From Kordiimonas aquimaris (GTDB lineage Bacteria > Pseudomonadota > Alphaproteobacteria > Sphingomonadales > Kordiimonadaceae), in assembly GCF_025574485.1 (NCBI RefSeq), contig NZ_JAOBPO010000001.1, positions 503,501 to 567,500 on the forward strand: 64,000 nt of DNA, read 5' to 3'. Position 1 is the stretch's first letter, and each line of letters begins with the position of its first letter. Of the stretch, positions 1 to 8,400 are shown piece after piece. Below the pieces are notes generated by a model, which was not told where the DNA came from, did not search any database, and worked only from the letters and a program-made list of their open reading frames with translations. The position numbers and the translations under genes were made by a program.

Positions 1-2
1 AA

Positions 3-101
3 ATTAATCAAAAGATTGAAGCAACTTATCAAGCCGCCTCTAGGGTTTGGGAACGGTGTTCTACCTGGAGTTTTATAAAAGGTGCACGGGTCGCTGGATA
101 A
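3..101 (+). CDS. possible 3' end of an upstream gene (partial)
   Basis: An open frame runs from the window edge to a TAA at 99-101, giving about 32 residues that end in WSFIKGARVAG. Nothing identifies the protein. Another frame is also open, to 78, so this is only a plausible C-terminal tail of a gene that starts before the window. No hairpin terminator is visible between it and the P460 gene. Confidence 0.25.
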   Translation: MNQKIEATYQAASRVWERCSTWSFIKGARVAG

Positions 102-154
102 TAAGTTGAAACCGCTAGTTGGAGGGTTTGCAAGTTAAGTTGCGAACAAAAAGT

Positions 155-760
155 ATGAACAAAACTGAAGACATGACAACGTTTCAAAAGCTAGCCTTGA
201 ATGGTTTAATGTTTATCCTCGCTGCAGTTGTTTTTACTGTCACTTTCGGTGACAAAGTGCTGAGTGAAAGCAACAAAAGCTTTGCTGGTGAGGCTGTGTC
301 TGCTGAAGGGCATATACGCGTACCTGAAAACTTCAGGACAGATTATGTTTTAATGGGCTCCTGGTCGGTTGCGGGTGATGCCGACACGGGCGGTGAAATT
401 GGTCTTCACATTGTTTATGCACCAAAAAACGCTGTGACCGCATACCGTGAAACTGGTGCGTTCCCGGACGAAACAGTGATTGTTAAAGAGCTATTTACAG
501 GCGAGACAGAGTTTCTAACAACAGGCGAAGCAACACGTGCAAAAGACCTTGTTGGTTACTTTGTCATGGTGAAGGATGATAAAAACAGGTTTCCGGATAA
601 CCCATTGTGGGGTGAAGGCTGGGGCTGGTCTTTCTTTGAGGGCAAAACTCCCAATAAGACAATATCAACAGACTATAAATCAGATTGTCTAGCGTGCCAT
701 GAGCCAGCACGTGAGACCGATTTTATTTATACAAACGCATACCCTGTTTTAAAGAAATAA
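155..760 (+). CDS. cytochrome P460 family protein
   Basis: This is a periplasmic, membrane-anchored haem protein of the cytochrome P460 family. An N-terminal hydrophobic segment (about residues 13-33 from the ATG at 155) is a signal or anchor. The family's conserved tail is present: FPDNPLWGEGWGW, then a DYKSDCLACHEPA segment whose CLACH is the covalent haem-binding CxxCH. P460 proteins act on hydroxylamine or nitric oxide in some bacteria; activity here is not shown. The start is uncertain. A GGAGGG at 121-126 could serve a TTG at 140, and the frame is open from TTG 119. I prefer the ATG at 155, although it has no good ribosome site. The CDGSH gene follows after 11 bases, so the two are probably co-transcribed. 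Confidence 0.85.
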   Translation: MNKTEDMTTFQKLALNGLMFILAAVVFTVTFGDKVLSESNKSFAGEAVSAEGHIRVPENFRTDYVLMGSWSVAGDADTGGEIGLHIVYAPKNAVTAYRETGAFPDETVIVKELFTGETEFLTTGEATRAKDLVGYFVMVKDDKNRFPDNPLWGEGWGWSFFEGKTPNKTISTDYKSDCLACHEPARETDFIYTNAYPVLKK

Positions 761-771
761 CGAGGTAAGAT

Positions 772-1011
772 ATGCCAGAGCCAGTGATTGCCGACACGAA
801 GCCACTAGCAACAGAGTTAGTTGAAGGTAAAACCTACTTTTTCTGCACATGCGGCAAGTCTAAAACACAACCTTTTTGTGATGGTTCACATAAAGGCAGC
901 GATTTTATGCCTCATAAATTTACTGCTGAGAAAACAGGCACCGCATACCTTTGTATGTGTAAGAAAACCGGGAATGTACCGTTTTGTGATGGTACGCATA
1001 ACAGCATTTAA
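772..1011 (+). CDS. CDGSH iron-sulfur domain protein (two CDGSH motifs)
   Basis: This 79-residue protein consists of two tandem CDGSH-type modules. The first reads CTCGKSKTQPFCDGSH and the second CMCKKTGNVPFCDGTH. Each supplies three Cys and one His, the usual ligands of a redox-active 2Fe-2S cluster in mitoNEET-like proteins. There is no signal peptide, so it should be cytosolic. An AACGAGGTAAGAT leader just upstream gives a good ribosome site for the ATG. It lies 11 bases behind the P460 gene, suggesting one transcript and perhaps a shared redox or nitrosative-stress role (inference). Confidence 0.9.
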   Translation: MPEPVIADTKPLATELVEGKTYFFCTCGKSKTQPFCDGSHKGSDFMPHKFTAEKTGTAYLCMCKKTGNVPFCDGTHNSI

Positions 1012-1203
1012 TCGGGTGTAATTTAAAATAGTAAAGAACACTATCGCATTGCATGTACCTGAGCCTATACGCTTAGTGTGCTCGCCGCCTTTTATGCGGC
1101 AGATGTTTACGGTGCCATTGCAGGTGCTGGTCTCGGCGTGTGTTGCCTTCTCGCAGGCGCGAAAAACATCAGCAGCGTAAGGGCAACATTTATAAGAATT
1201 TGC

Positions 1204-2484
1204 CTACGGCTCCAGAGTGACCTGGTATGTCATGCTGCCAAAATCTATCGTGAAAGACTGTGTGGCCATCAGCATATCTGAGCCTAGTATGGCAATATCC
1301 GCTGCTGCTTCATCCAGCTTTTCATTTGCAATCACGATGTCTTTAAATGTGACAGGCTTGTTTGCAACCTTCAGGGTTAGTTGGGGCAATCTTGTTGCTT
1401 GTGACTGAATGGCCCCGCCAACGCCTGTTATCGTGCGATCGAACGATTCAAGGTTTGCATGTTCACTGCTGTTCAGATGTTCCATAAAGAGCATGGTGAG
1501 TGAGCTTTTAGACGCGCCAGAGTCCAGAAATGCAGGAAATGCTTTGTCGTTGTATGCCACCTGTATTGCCATGCCGCCTTTGTGCCACAAGGTATTACCC
1601 GTTTGTTCCTCTTGTAATGTAACTTGTGTTCCGAGAAGAAGTTCCTGAGCGCTGTTCCTCCAGCCAATGCGTCCAGCCGCCGTAAACACAGGCAAGCCTA
1701 TAATGCCATCGACAAAATAAGCGCCATCAGCAAACGTAAGTTGCTTATCCGGTAGAACAAGAAACAGCACATTCTTAAAACGCATTGTCCCAATGTTTAT
1801 GGTGCTTGCCAAGGCAAGTTTACCAGATACATCTTCAGTAACAGTGCCAACAGACACAGAGCCATCAAGGAATTTCATTTCTGCTTTAAGTGCCTGACTT
1901 TCTGCTATCACAGATATCTCTGCGCCGGTGTCGACAATCATAGGGATGTCGTTACCGGCAATTTCAATATTTGTTCGCTTTTGATTTGCTATGTCTGTTC
2001 GTATCGTAACAACAGTGCCGATTTCACCAACGCGCTGAATGGGCGGTGTGCTGGCGGCTATCTTTGCCAATTCAGTTGCGTCTCTCATCTCCTGTGTTGC
2101 TTCAGTTGGCGCCAGGTCAATCGATGTTTGTAGTGCCAATGCTGCTTTTGCATATTTGGTTTGAGCAAAGTAACTTTGCCCAAGTTGCTGATGTGCAAAA
2201 ATACGCATACTTAGCGGTGCGGTAGGGTGATCTTCGATCCATTGCTCAAGTTTGAATACTCTGTTTTCACCCGACTGTGTTCTGCTGTTAAAGAAGGCCT
2301 GCGAAAGAAGATGTTCAGCCGAATAATCATCAGCACTTTCCAAGAGTTTTTTTAATGTTACGGGGTTTTCATCTAAGCGCGCGGCTTTTAGGTCTGCGTC
2401 AGTGATTTTGGGTTCTTTTGCATAAGCAATTTCACCGCCCCAAAGCCCAAGTAAGATTGAAAGAACGATGGCTTTCATGTGCAT
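1204..2484 (-). CDS. exported retropepsin-like aspartyl protease with two catalytic motifs
   Basis: A 426-residue exported protein. A signal peptide (MHMKAIVLSILLGLWGG, cut near AYA) is followed by a helical, TPR-like N-terminal part (residues 30-145), then two aspartyl-protease half-domains. The first catalytic motif is IVDTGAEISV with Asp185; the second is FLDSGASKSSL with Asp321. Each is followed by an ILG- or IIGL-type flap-end motif (IIGLPVF near 261, AILGSDML near 398). Two D-[ST]-G-A motifs in one chain suggest an internally duplicated retropepsin that forms its active site in a single polypeptide, like pepsin. Substrate unknown. It is a single gene on the minus strand, upstream of which lies tRNA-Leu. 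Confidence 0.8.
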   Translation of the reverse strand: MHMKAIVLSILLGLWGGEIAYAKEPKITDADLKAARLDENPVTLKKLLESADDYSAEHLLSQAFFNSRTQSGENRVFKLEQWIEDHPTAPLSMRIFAHQQLGQSYFAQTKYAKAALALQTSIDLAPTEATQEMRDATELAKIAASTPPIQRVGEIGTVVTIRTDIANQKRTNIEIAGNDIPMIVDTGAEISVIAESQALKAEMKFLDGSVSVGTVTEDVSGKLALASTINIGTMRFKNVLFLVLPDKQLTFADGAYFVDGIIGLPVFTAAGRIGWRNSAQELLLGTQVTLQEEQTGNTLWHKGGMAIQVAYNDKAFPAFLDSGASKSSLTMLFMEHLNSSEHANLESFDRTITGVGGAIQSQATRLPQLTLKVANKPVTFKDIVIANEKLDEAAADIAILGSDMLMATQSFTIDFGSMTYQVTLEP

Positions 2485-2622
2485 TGCTCACTCCCCCTTT
2501 TTGTCACAACCAGCTAACGCTCTGGCGTTGCCTTGCATGCACACAGCGTTCAGTTGATATAAAGATATGGTAATGTGGGTATAAGAAATAAAGGGCACTT
2601 AAACTAAAGTGCAGAGATATGG

Positions 2623-2710
2623 TGGTGCCCTGAAGAAGACTCGAACTTCCACGTCCATAAAGGACACTAGCACCTGAAGCTAGCGCGTCTACCAATTCCG
2701 CCATCAGGGC
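2623..2710 (-). tRNA. tRNA-Leu (anticodon CAG)
   Basis: On the minus strand the sequence folds as a class II tRNA. The acceptor GCCCTGA pairs with TCAGGGC before ACCA, the D arm contains AATTGGTAGACGC, the anticodon stem-loop is CTAGC-TTCAGGT-GCTAG (anticodon CAG), there is a long variable arm (TGTCCTTTATGGACG) and the T loop is TTCGAGT. The CCA is encoded. It closely resembles Escherichia coli leucine CAG tRNAs. The length including CCA is 88 bases. Confidence 0.97.
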
Positions 2711-2794
2711 ACACTAGAATTGGGTATCGGGATTTAGCGCGCCGCCCTTTGCCTGTCAAGCGTCGTAACGATAGTGACCCGTTCGCGTATAAAG

Positions 2795-3616
2795 TTAAAT
2801 AATGCCAGCGCCGATCAAGCCAAATAGGGCCACACCCAACACTACGCGGTACACCACAAAAACAGTCATGTTTGCGCGCGTGAGCCAGCGCATCAGAAAA
2901 TGAATTGCCAGCAAGGCTGACACAAATGACAGCAGCGCGCCAATGGCGGCATCACCTGCCAGTGCAGTGTTTGCTTCCTCAATCGCTTTGATGGTGACGG
3001 CTGTTCCTGATGCCAAAATGGCAGGGATGGACATCAGCATGGAAAAGCGCGCTGCTTCCGTGCGGGAAAAGCCAAGTGCCCGCGCAGCCGTCATAGTCAC
3101 ACCTGATCGGCTGGTACCGGGGATAAGCGCAAGTATTTGTGCAAAGCCCATGATAAGTGCAGGCTTTATGGCGAGGCTGTCCAGTGTTTTGGTAGTCGCG
3201 CCGCGCTTATCGGCCCAATATAGCAGTATGCCAAATATGATCGATGTGCTTGCGATTACCTCTGGTGTGCGCAGGGCATCGTTGGCGTCTGTTGCGACCA
3301 TAAGACCGCCAACAATCACCATTGGAATAGTTGCGATCACCAGACACCAGAACATAGTTGTGTAGTTTGTGCCTTCAATTGCTCGCCGTGCAGGTGCAAT
3401 ACCGACACTGCCAAATGCTGCCAGCGCAATGCCGCGTGTATCTCGCCAAAAATATAATAGCACAGCAGCCAGCGTGCCAACATGCACCGCCACATCCATC
3501 AACAGTCCTTGGTCGGGCCAGCCGGTTAGTACAGGCACAAGAATCAGATGCCCAGAGGAGCTGATAGGTAGAAATTCTGTGATGCCTTGCACGAGTGCCA
3601 GCGCGAGAAGGTGCAT
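2795..3616 (-). CDS. uppP: undecaprenyl-diphosphate phosphatase (UppP/BacA)
   Basis: An integral membrane enzyme that removes a phosphate from undecaprenyl pyrophosphate to recycle the lipid carrier for peptidoglycan; it also confers bacitracin tolerance. Counting from the ATG at 3616 (273 residues), the BacA signatures are QGITEFLPISSSGH (residues 10-23) and PGTSRSG (166-172). These hold the catalytic Glu, Ser, His and Arg. About eight hydrophobic helices fit the family. An in-frame upstream ATG at 3655 would add 13 polar residues; the start at 3616 matches the family better. Divergent from gltD across an AT-rich spacer. Confidence 0.93.
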   Translation of the reverse strand: MHLLALALVQGITEFLPISSSGHLILVPVLTGWPDQGLLMDVAVHVGTLAAVLLYFWRDTRGIALAAFGSVGIAPARRAIEGTNYTTMFWCLVIATIPMVIVGGLMVATDANDALRTPEVIASTSIIFGILLYWADKRGATTKTLDSLAIKPALIMGFAQILALIPGTSRSGVTMTAARALGFSRTEAARFSMLMSIPAILASGTAVTIKAIEEANTALAGDAAIGALLSFVSALLAIHFLMRWLTRANMTVFVVYRVVLGVALFGLIGAGII

Positions 3617-3753
3617 AAACGCCACGGTGTGTCCCCTTGGTTGCGTAAAGTACATGTTTATTATGTGTAGCGGCTGTGCGCACTAACGCCACACATTTTT
3701 GTCGATTCGCATCCACGCATCTTGTATTTCAGGTCATTTTCAATATAGAAAAT

Positions 3754-3773
3754 CCAAAATGGTACAATTTTGG
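3754..3773. repeat. inverted repeat upstream of gltD
   Basis: Perfect 7-bp arms CCAAAAT and ATTTTGG flank the hexamer ggtaca. It lies in the AT-rich spacer between uppP and gltD and is not followed by a T-run, so an operator is more likely than a terminator. The regulator is unknown. Confidence 0.4.
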
Positions 3774-3894
3774 TACTAAAAATATATTGAAATCACCTTC
3801 ATTACTACTATTTCTTCAATATCAATTAAAATATAGGTCATATATATTGACTTATTTAGTATTTTAGGCTGGTTTATTTTATTTTTTGAACATA

Positions 3895-3924
3895 TAATGC
3901 GCATAAATTTGAGTATACGCATTA
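3895..3924. repeat. spaced inverted repeat upstream of gltD
   Basis: Perfect 7-bp arms TAATGCG and CGCATTA are separated by 16 bases. The repeat sits about 100 bases before the gltD start, where an operator for glutamate synthase control would be expected. Function inferred only from position. Confidence 0.35.
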
Positions 3925-4021
3925 ATATTACGTTCAATTGTAAATAAAATAGCATTTAGGGCGGCAGGTTTTCTGTCAACTTGATTGGATTGGACGTTTG
4001 ATACTGATTAAAGGGCAAAAA

Positions 4022-5461
4022 ATGGCCGATGATTTGTTGAAGTTTGTATCTATTGAGCAGGAAATGCCAAGTAAGCGTGTCGCTGCTGATCGCCGGTTGG
4101 ATTTTTCCGAGATATATGCGGAATATGTACCTGATGCCGCTAAGGAACAGTCCAGTCGTTGTAGTCAATGCGGTGTACCTTTCTGTCACATTCATTGTCC
4201 GCTCGGTAACAATATCCCTGACTGGTTGCGCTTAACGGCAGAAGGTCGTCTTGAAGACGCCTACGAGATGGCGGCGTCAACGAACAATATGCCTGAAATC
4301 TGCGGCCGCATCTGCCCGCAAGATCGTCTATGTGAAGGCAACTGCGTGATCGAGAAAGATTTCAGTTCTGTAACAATAGGCAGCGTTGAAAAATACATCG
4401 CTGACACTGCGTGGGATAACGGTTGGATAAAACCTATCAAGCCACGTGCTGAACGCAGTGAGAGTGTCGGCATTATTGGTGCTGGCCCTGCTGGTCTGGC
4501 AGCGGCAGAAGAGCTGCGCACTGCCGGGTTTCAGGTTCATATATATGACCGTTATGACCGTGCTGGTGGCTTGTTGGTTTATGGTATTCCAGGTTTCAAG
4601 CTGGAAAAAGATGTAGTTGGTCGGCGCACTGGTCGCCTTGAGCAATCCGGTATTACATTCCATATGGATTTTGAAGTTGGCCGTGATGCCAGCTTGTCTG
4701 ACCTGCGGGAAAAGCACGACGCCATTCTAATTGCTACAGGCGTGTATCGTTCGCGCGGCCTTAAAATACCAGGTGTAGGCCTTGGCAATGTGCGTGAGGC
4801 GCTGGATTATCTGGTGGCGTCCAACCGAAAAGGTTTTGGCGATAAAGTCCCTGAGTTTGATGACGGTAGCCTAGACGCAAATGGTAAGCATGTGGTTGTT
4901 GTTGGCGGTGGTGATACGGCGATGGACTGTGTGCGCACTGCCGTTCGTCAAGGCGCGAAGTCTGTAAAATGCTTGTATCGCCGGGACAGGGATAACATGC
5001 CCGGCTCTGCGCGTGAGGTGAAAAACGCAGAAGAAGAAGGCGTGGAATTTGTTTGGCTTTCGGGCCCTGAAGCGTTTGATGGTGATAACACTGTCAAAAC
5101 GGTGAGGGCTTACAAAATGAGGCTTGGGGCCGCAGATGTAACCGGGCGACAAGCACCGGAGCCTGTGCCTGACAGTGCGTTTACCCTTGAATGTGATCTG
5201 GCGATTTTAGCACTTGGTTTTGAGCCAGAAAACCTGCCAGCTTTGTTTGGAGCGCCTGAGCTGCGTGTTAGCCGTTGGGGTACTGTAACCGTTGACCACC
5301 AGAGCATGATGACCAACCTTGATGGTGTTTTTGCGGCTGGTGATATCGTACGCGGTGCATCGCTTGTTGTGTGGGCGATACGGGACGGGCGGGATGCTGC
5401 GAATGCGATCATGAAGCGGCTCACTGCAAGCCAAACTAAAAAACAAGAAGTGGCAGCATAA
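4022..5461 (+). CDS. gltD: glutamate synthase [NADPH] small subunit
   Basis: This subunit passes electrons from NADPH through FAD and Fe-S clusters to GltB for glutamate synthesis from glutamine and 2-oxoglutarate. Counting from the ATG at 4022 (479 residues), the N-terminus has two cysteine clusters, C47-C50-C55-C59 and C94-C98-C104-C108. Then come an FAD Rossmann motif GAGPAGLA (153-160) and a second nucleotide motif VVVGGGDTAMD (292-302). The start is set by AAAGGG at 4010-4015, seven bases before the ATG; the frame is also open from a TTG at 3998. gltB starts two bases after the stop, so the pair is one operon in the order gltD-gltB. Confidence 0.95.
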   Translation: MADDLLKFVSIEQEMPSKRVAADRRLDFSEIYAEYVPDAAKEQSSRCSQCGVPFCHIHCPLGNNIPDWLRLTAEGRLEDAYEMAASTNNMPEICGRICPQDRLCEGNCVIEKDFSSVTIGSVEKYIADTAWDNGWIKPIKPRAERSESVGIIGAGPAGLAAAEELRTAGFQVHIYDRYDRAGGLLVYGIPGFKLEKDVVGRRTGRLEQSGITFHMDFEVGRDASLSDLREKHDAILIATGVYRSRGLKIPGVGLGNVREALDYLVASNRKGFGDKVPEFDDGSLDANGKHVVVVGGGDTAMDCVRTAVRQGAKSVKCLYRRDRDNMPGSAREVKNAEEEGVEFVWLSGPEAFDGDNTVKTVRAYKMRLGAADVTGRQAPEPVPDSAFTLECDLAILALGFEPENLPALFGAPELRVSRWGTVTVDHQSMMTNLDGVFAAGDIVRGASLVVWAIRDGRDAANAIMKRLTASQTKKQEVAA

Positions 5462-5463
5462 GT

Positions 5464-8400
5464 ATGAAAGCCGAGGATACTTTGATGAACCGTTTCAACA
5501 ATCATATTCCAGGCCCGCAAGGACTGTATGACCCAAGTGAAGAACGCGATGCATGCGGCGTTGGTCTTGTTGCCGCGATTGATGGCAGGCCAAGTCGCGA
5601 CGTTGTATTGCGCGGCATTGAAGCACTGAAGGCTATATGGCACCGCGGCGCAGTTGATGCTGACGGCAAAACCGGTGACGGCGCGGGGATCAACCTTGAG
5701 ATACCGCAGGAATTTTTTAAGGAGCATGTCAGCGCCACAGGGCACGAGTTGAGCGAAGGCCGGTTAGCCATTGGTATGGCGTTTTTACCGCGTGTTGATT
5801 TGGCGGCACAGGAAACATGCCGCACGATTGTTGAAACTGAAATTCTGAATTTTGGCTATACAATTTATGGCTGGCGACAAGTGCCGGTTGATGTGTCGGT
5901 TATTGGTGAAAAAGCAGAAGCTACACGTCCCGAGATTGAACAGATTATGATCGAAAACTCGAAAGGTGTGGATGAAGACACGTTCGAGCGCGAGCTATAT
6001 ATCATTCGTCGCCGGATTGAACGTGCAGCCATTCAAGCGCAAGTGCCGGGGTTTTATGTGTGCTCACTTTCCTGCCGATCTGTAATATATAAGGGATTGT
6101 TTCTGGCTGAGCAGTTGGCAACATTTTATCCTGATTTGCAGGATGAGAAATTTATCTCGTCTTTTGCGCTTTACCATCAACGGTATTCAACGAACACTTT
6201 TCCGCAGTGGTGGCTGGCACAGCCTTTCCGCATGATTGCCCACAACGGGGAGATCAACACTATTCGCGGCAATACCAACTGGATGAAAAGCCACCAAATC
6301 CGTATGGCGTCTATTGCGTTTGGTGAAAACTCCGAGGACATAAAGCCCGTAATACCGAAGGGTGCCTCTGACTCTGCCGCACTTGACTCTGTATTTGAAG
6401 TGATGGTGCGCGCCGGACGCTCTGCGCCTATGGTGAAGACCCTGCTTGTGCCTGAAGCATGGTCCAACAAACCAACAATGCCAGCGGCTCACCGCGCCAT
6501 GTATGCTTACACCAATTCTGTTATGGAACCATGGGACGGTCCTGCCGCTCTTGCGGCATGCGATGGACGCTGGGTTGTAGCTGGTCTGGACCGAAACGGA
6601 CTGCGACCCATGCGCTATACAGTCACGAATGATGGTTTCCTGCTTGTTGGCTCTGAAACAGGCATGGTTGTTGTCGATGAAGATACAGTGCGAGAAAAAG
6701 GACGGCTTGGACCGGGGCAGATGATTGCTCTCGACCTTAAAGAAGGTCGTTTTTATCATGACCGCGAGATCAAGGATCGCCTGTCGTCCTCGCAGCCGTT
6801 TGAAGAATGGGTAGATGACATCAAATCAATTGATGAACTTCCGGGTTACAAGGGTCCGGAAGGCTCTACTTATAAAAGCGATGAACTGCGTACACGCCAG
6901 GTAATGGCAGGCCTTACGCACGAAGACCTTGAGCTTATTCTGCAGCCACAAGTCATGACCGGTAAAGAGGCGATTGGCTCGATGGGTGATGACACCCCGC
7001 TTGCTGTATTATCGTCCCAGTATCGCAATCTGTCACACTATTTCCGGCAAAACTTTAGTCAGGTAACAAATCCGCCTATCGATAGCTTGCGTGAACACCG
7101 CGTAATGAGCCTGAAAACGCGTTTTGGCAATTTTGCTAACGTGCTTGATGAAGGGCATACACAATCAGGTGCGATTGTGCTCGACAGCCCGGTGATTTCG
7201 AACCGGGAATGGTCCACGCTCATCCAGCATTTTGATGACCAAGCTGAAGTGATTGACTGCACATTTGAGGCTGATGGCGGAAAAAATGCATTGAGGGCTG
7301 CTCTGCAACGTATTCGCCGTAAAGCGGAAGACGCTGTGCGCGAAGGGCGCGGCCACATATTTTTGTCAGACGAAAACATTAGCGAAAAACGAGCGCCAAT
7401 CCCAATGATTCTGGCGACAGGTGGGTTGCATACACATCTGGTAAATCAGGGCTTGCGTACTTTTACCAGCCTTAATGTACGTGCTGCTGAATGTCTGGAC
7501 CCACATTATTTTGCGGTTCTAATTGGTGCAGGTGCAACGACGGTAAATGCATATTTGGCGCAAGATACAATTGCGGAACGTCATACCAAAGGACTGTTTG
7601 GCAACTATGATCTGACCACATGTATTAACCGCGCGATTGAAGCCATCGATCAAGGCTTGTTAAAAATCATGTCCAAGATGGGTATATCCGTTGTGTCTAG
7701 TTACCGCGGCGGTAACAATTTTGAAGCGCTGGGGCTTTCTCGTGCATTAGTTGCTGAATTTTTCCCCGGCATGCCCACTAAAATATCGGGTATTGGCTTA
7801 TCCGGCGTGCAGCAGAAAATTATTGAGCAACATAACCGAGCGTACAATCAAACAAGCCCAAGCCTTCCGATTGGTGGCCTGTATCGTTTCCGCATAGGCG
7901 GAGAGGTGCACAGTCATGATGGTCAGCTTATTCATCTGCTCCAAAGTGCGGTTGGCAGTGACAACTATGCAAAATACCTGAATTATTCACGTGGGCTTGC
8001 AAGCATGCCACCTGTGAATCTGCGTGATTTACTGGATTTCAAGCGACCTGATGAAGCTGTGCCGCTTGATACTGTCGAATCAATAACTGAGCTCCGCAAG
8101 CGGTTCATTACACCGGGCATGTCTCTTGGTGCTTTGTCAAAAGAAGCACATGAAACACTGGCAATTGCGATGAACCGTATCGGCGCCAAATCCGTCTCGG
8201 GTGAGGGCGGTGAAGACAAGCGTCGCTACACACCGTTTGAAAACGGTGATAATGCCAATAGTCCCATCAAACAAATTGCGTCAGGGCGTTTCGGCGTTAC
8301 CGCCGAATATTTGAATGCATGTGATGAACTAGAGATCAAGGTCGCACAAGGTGCAAAACCAGGGGAAGGTGGACAATTGCCGGGCTTTAAGGTCACGGAT

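Larger units (their letters stand above)
3656..4009. other. AT-rich divergent intergenic region between uppP and gltD
   Basis: About 350 bases without a credible gene, and much richer in A+T than the flanking genes. It should hold the promoters of uppP and gltDB. Two inverted repeats stand out: CCAAAAT-ggtaca-ATTTTGG at 3754-3773, and TAATGCG / CGCATTA with a 16-base spacer at 3895-3924. I cannot assign exact promoter boxes. Confidence 0.6.

Noticed and set aside
1085-1101. GCCGC / GCGGC hairpin after the CDGSH gene
   Set aside because: Only five pairs and no T-run on either strand, so it is not called a terminator.
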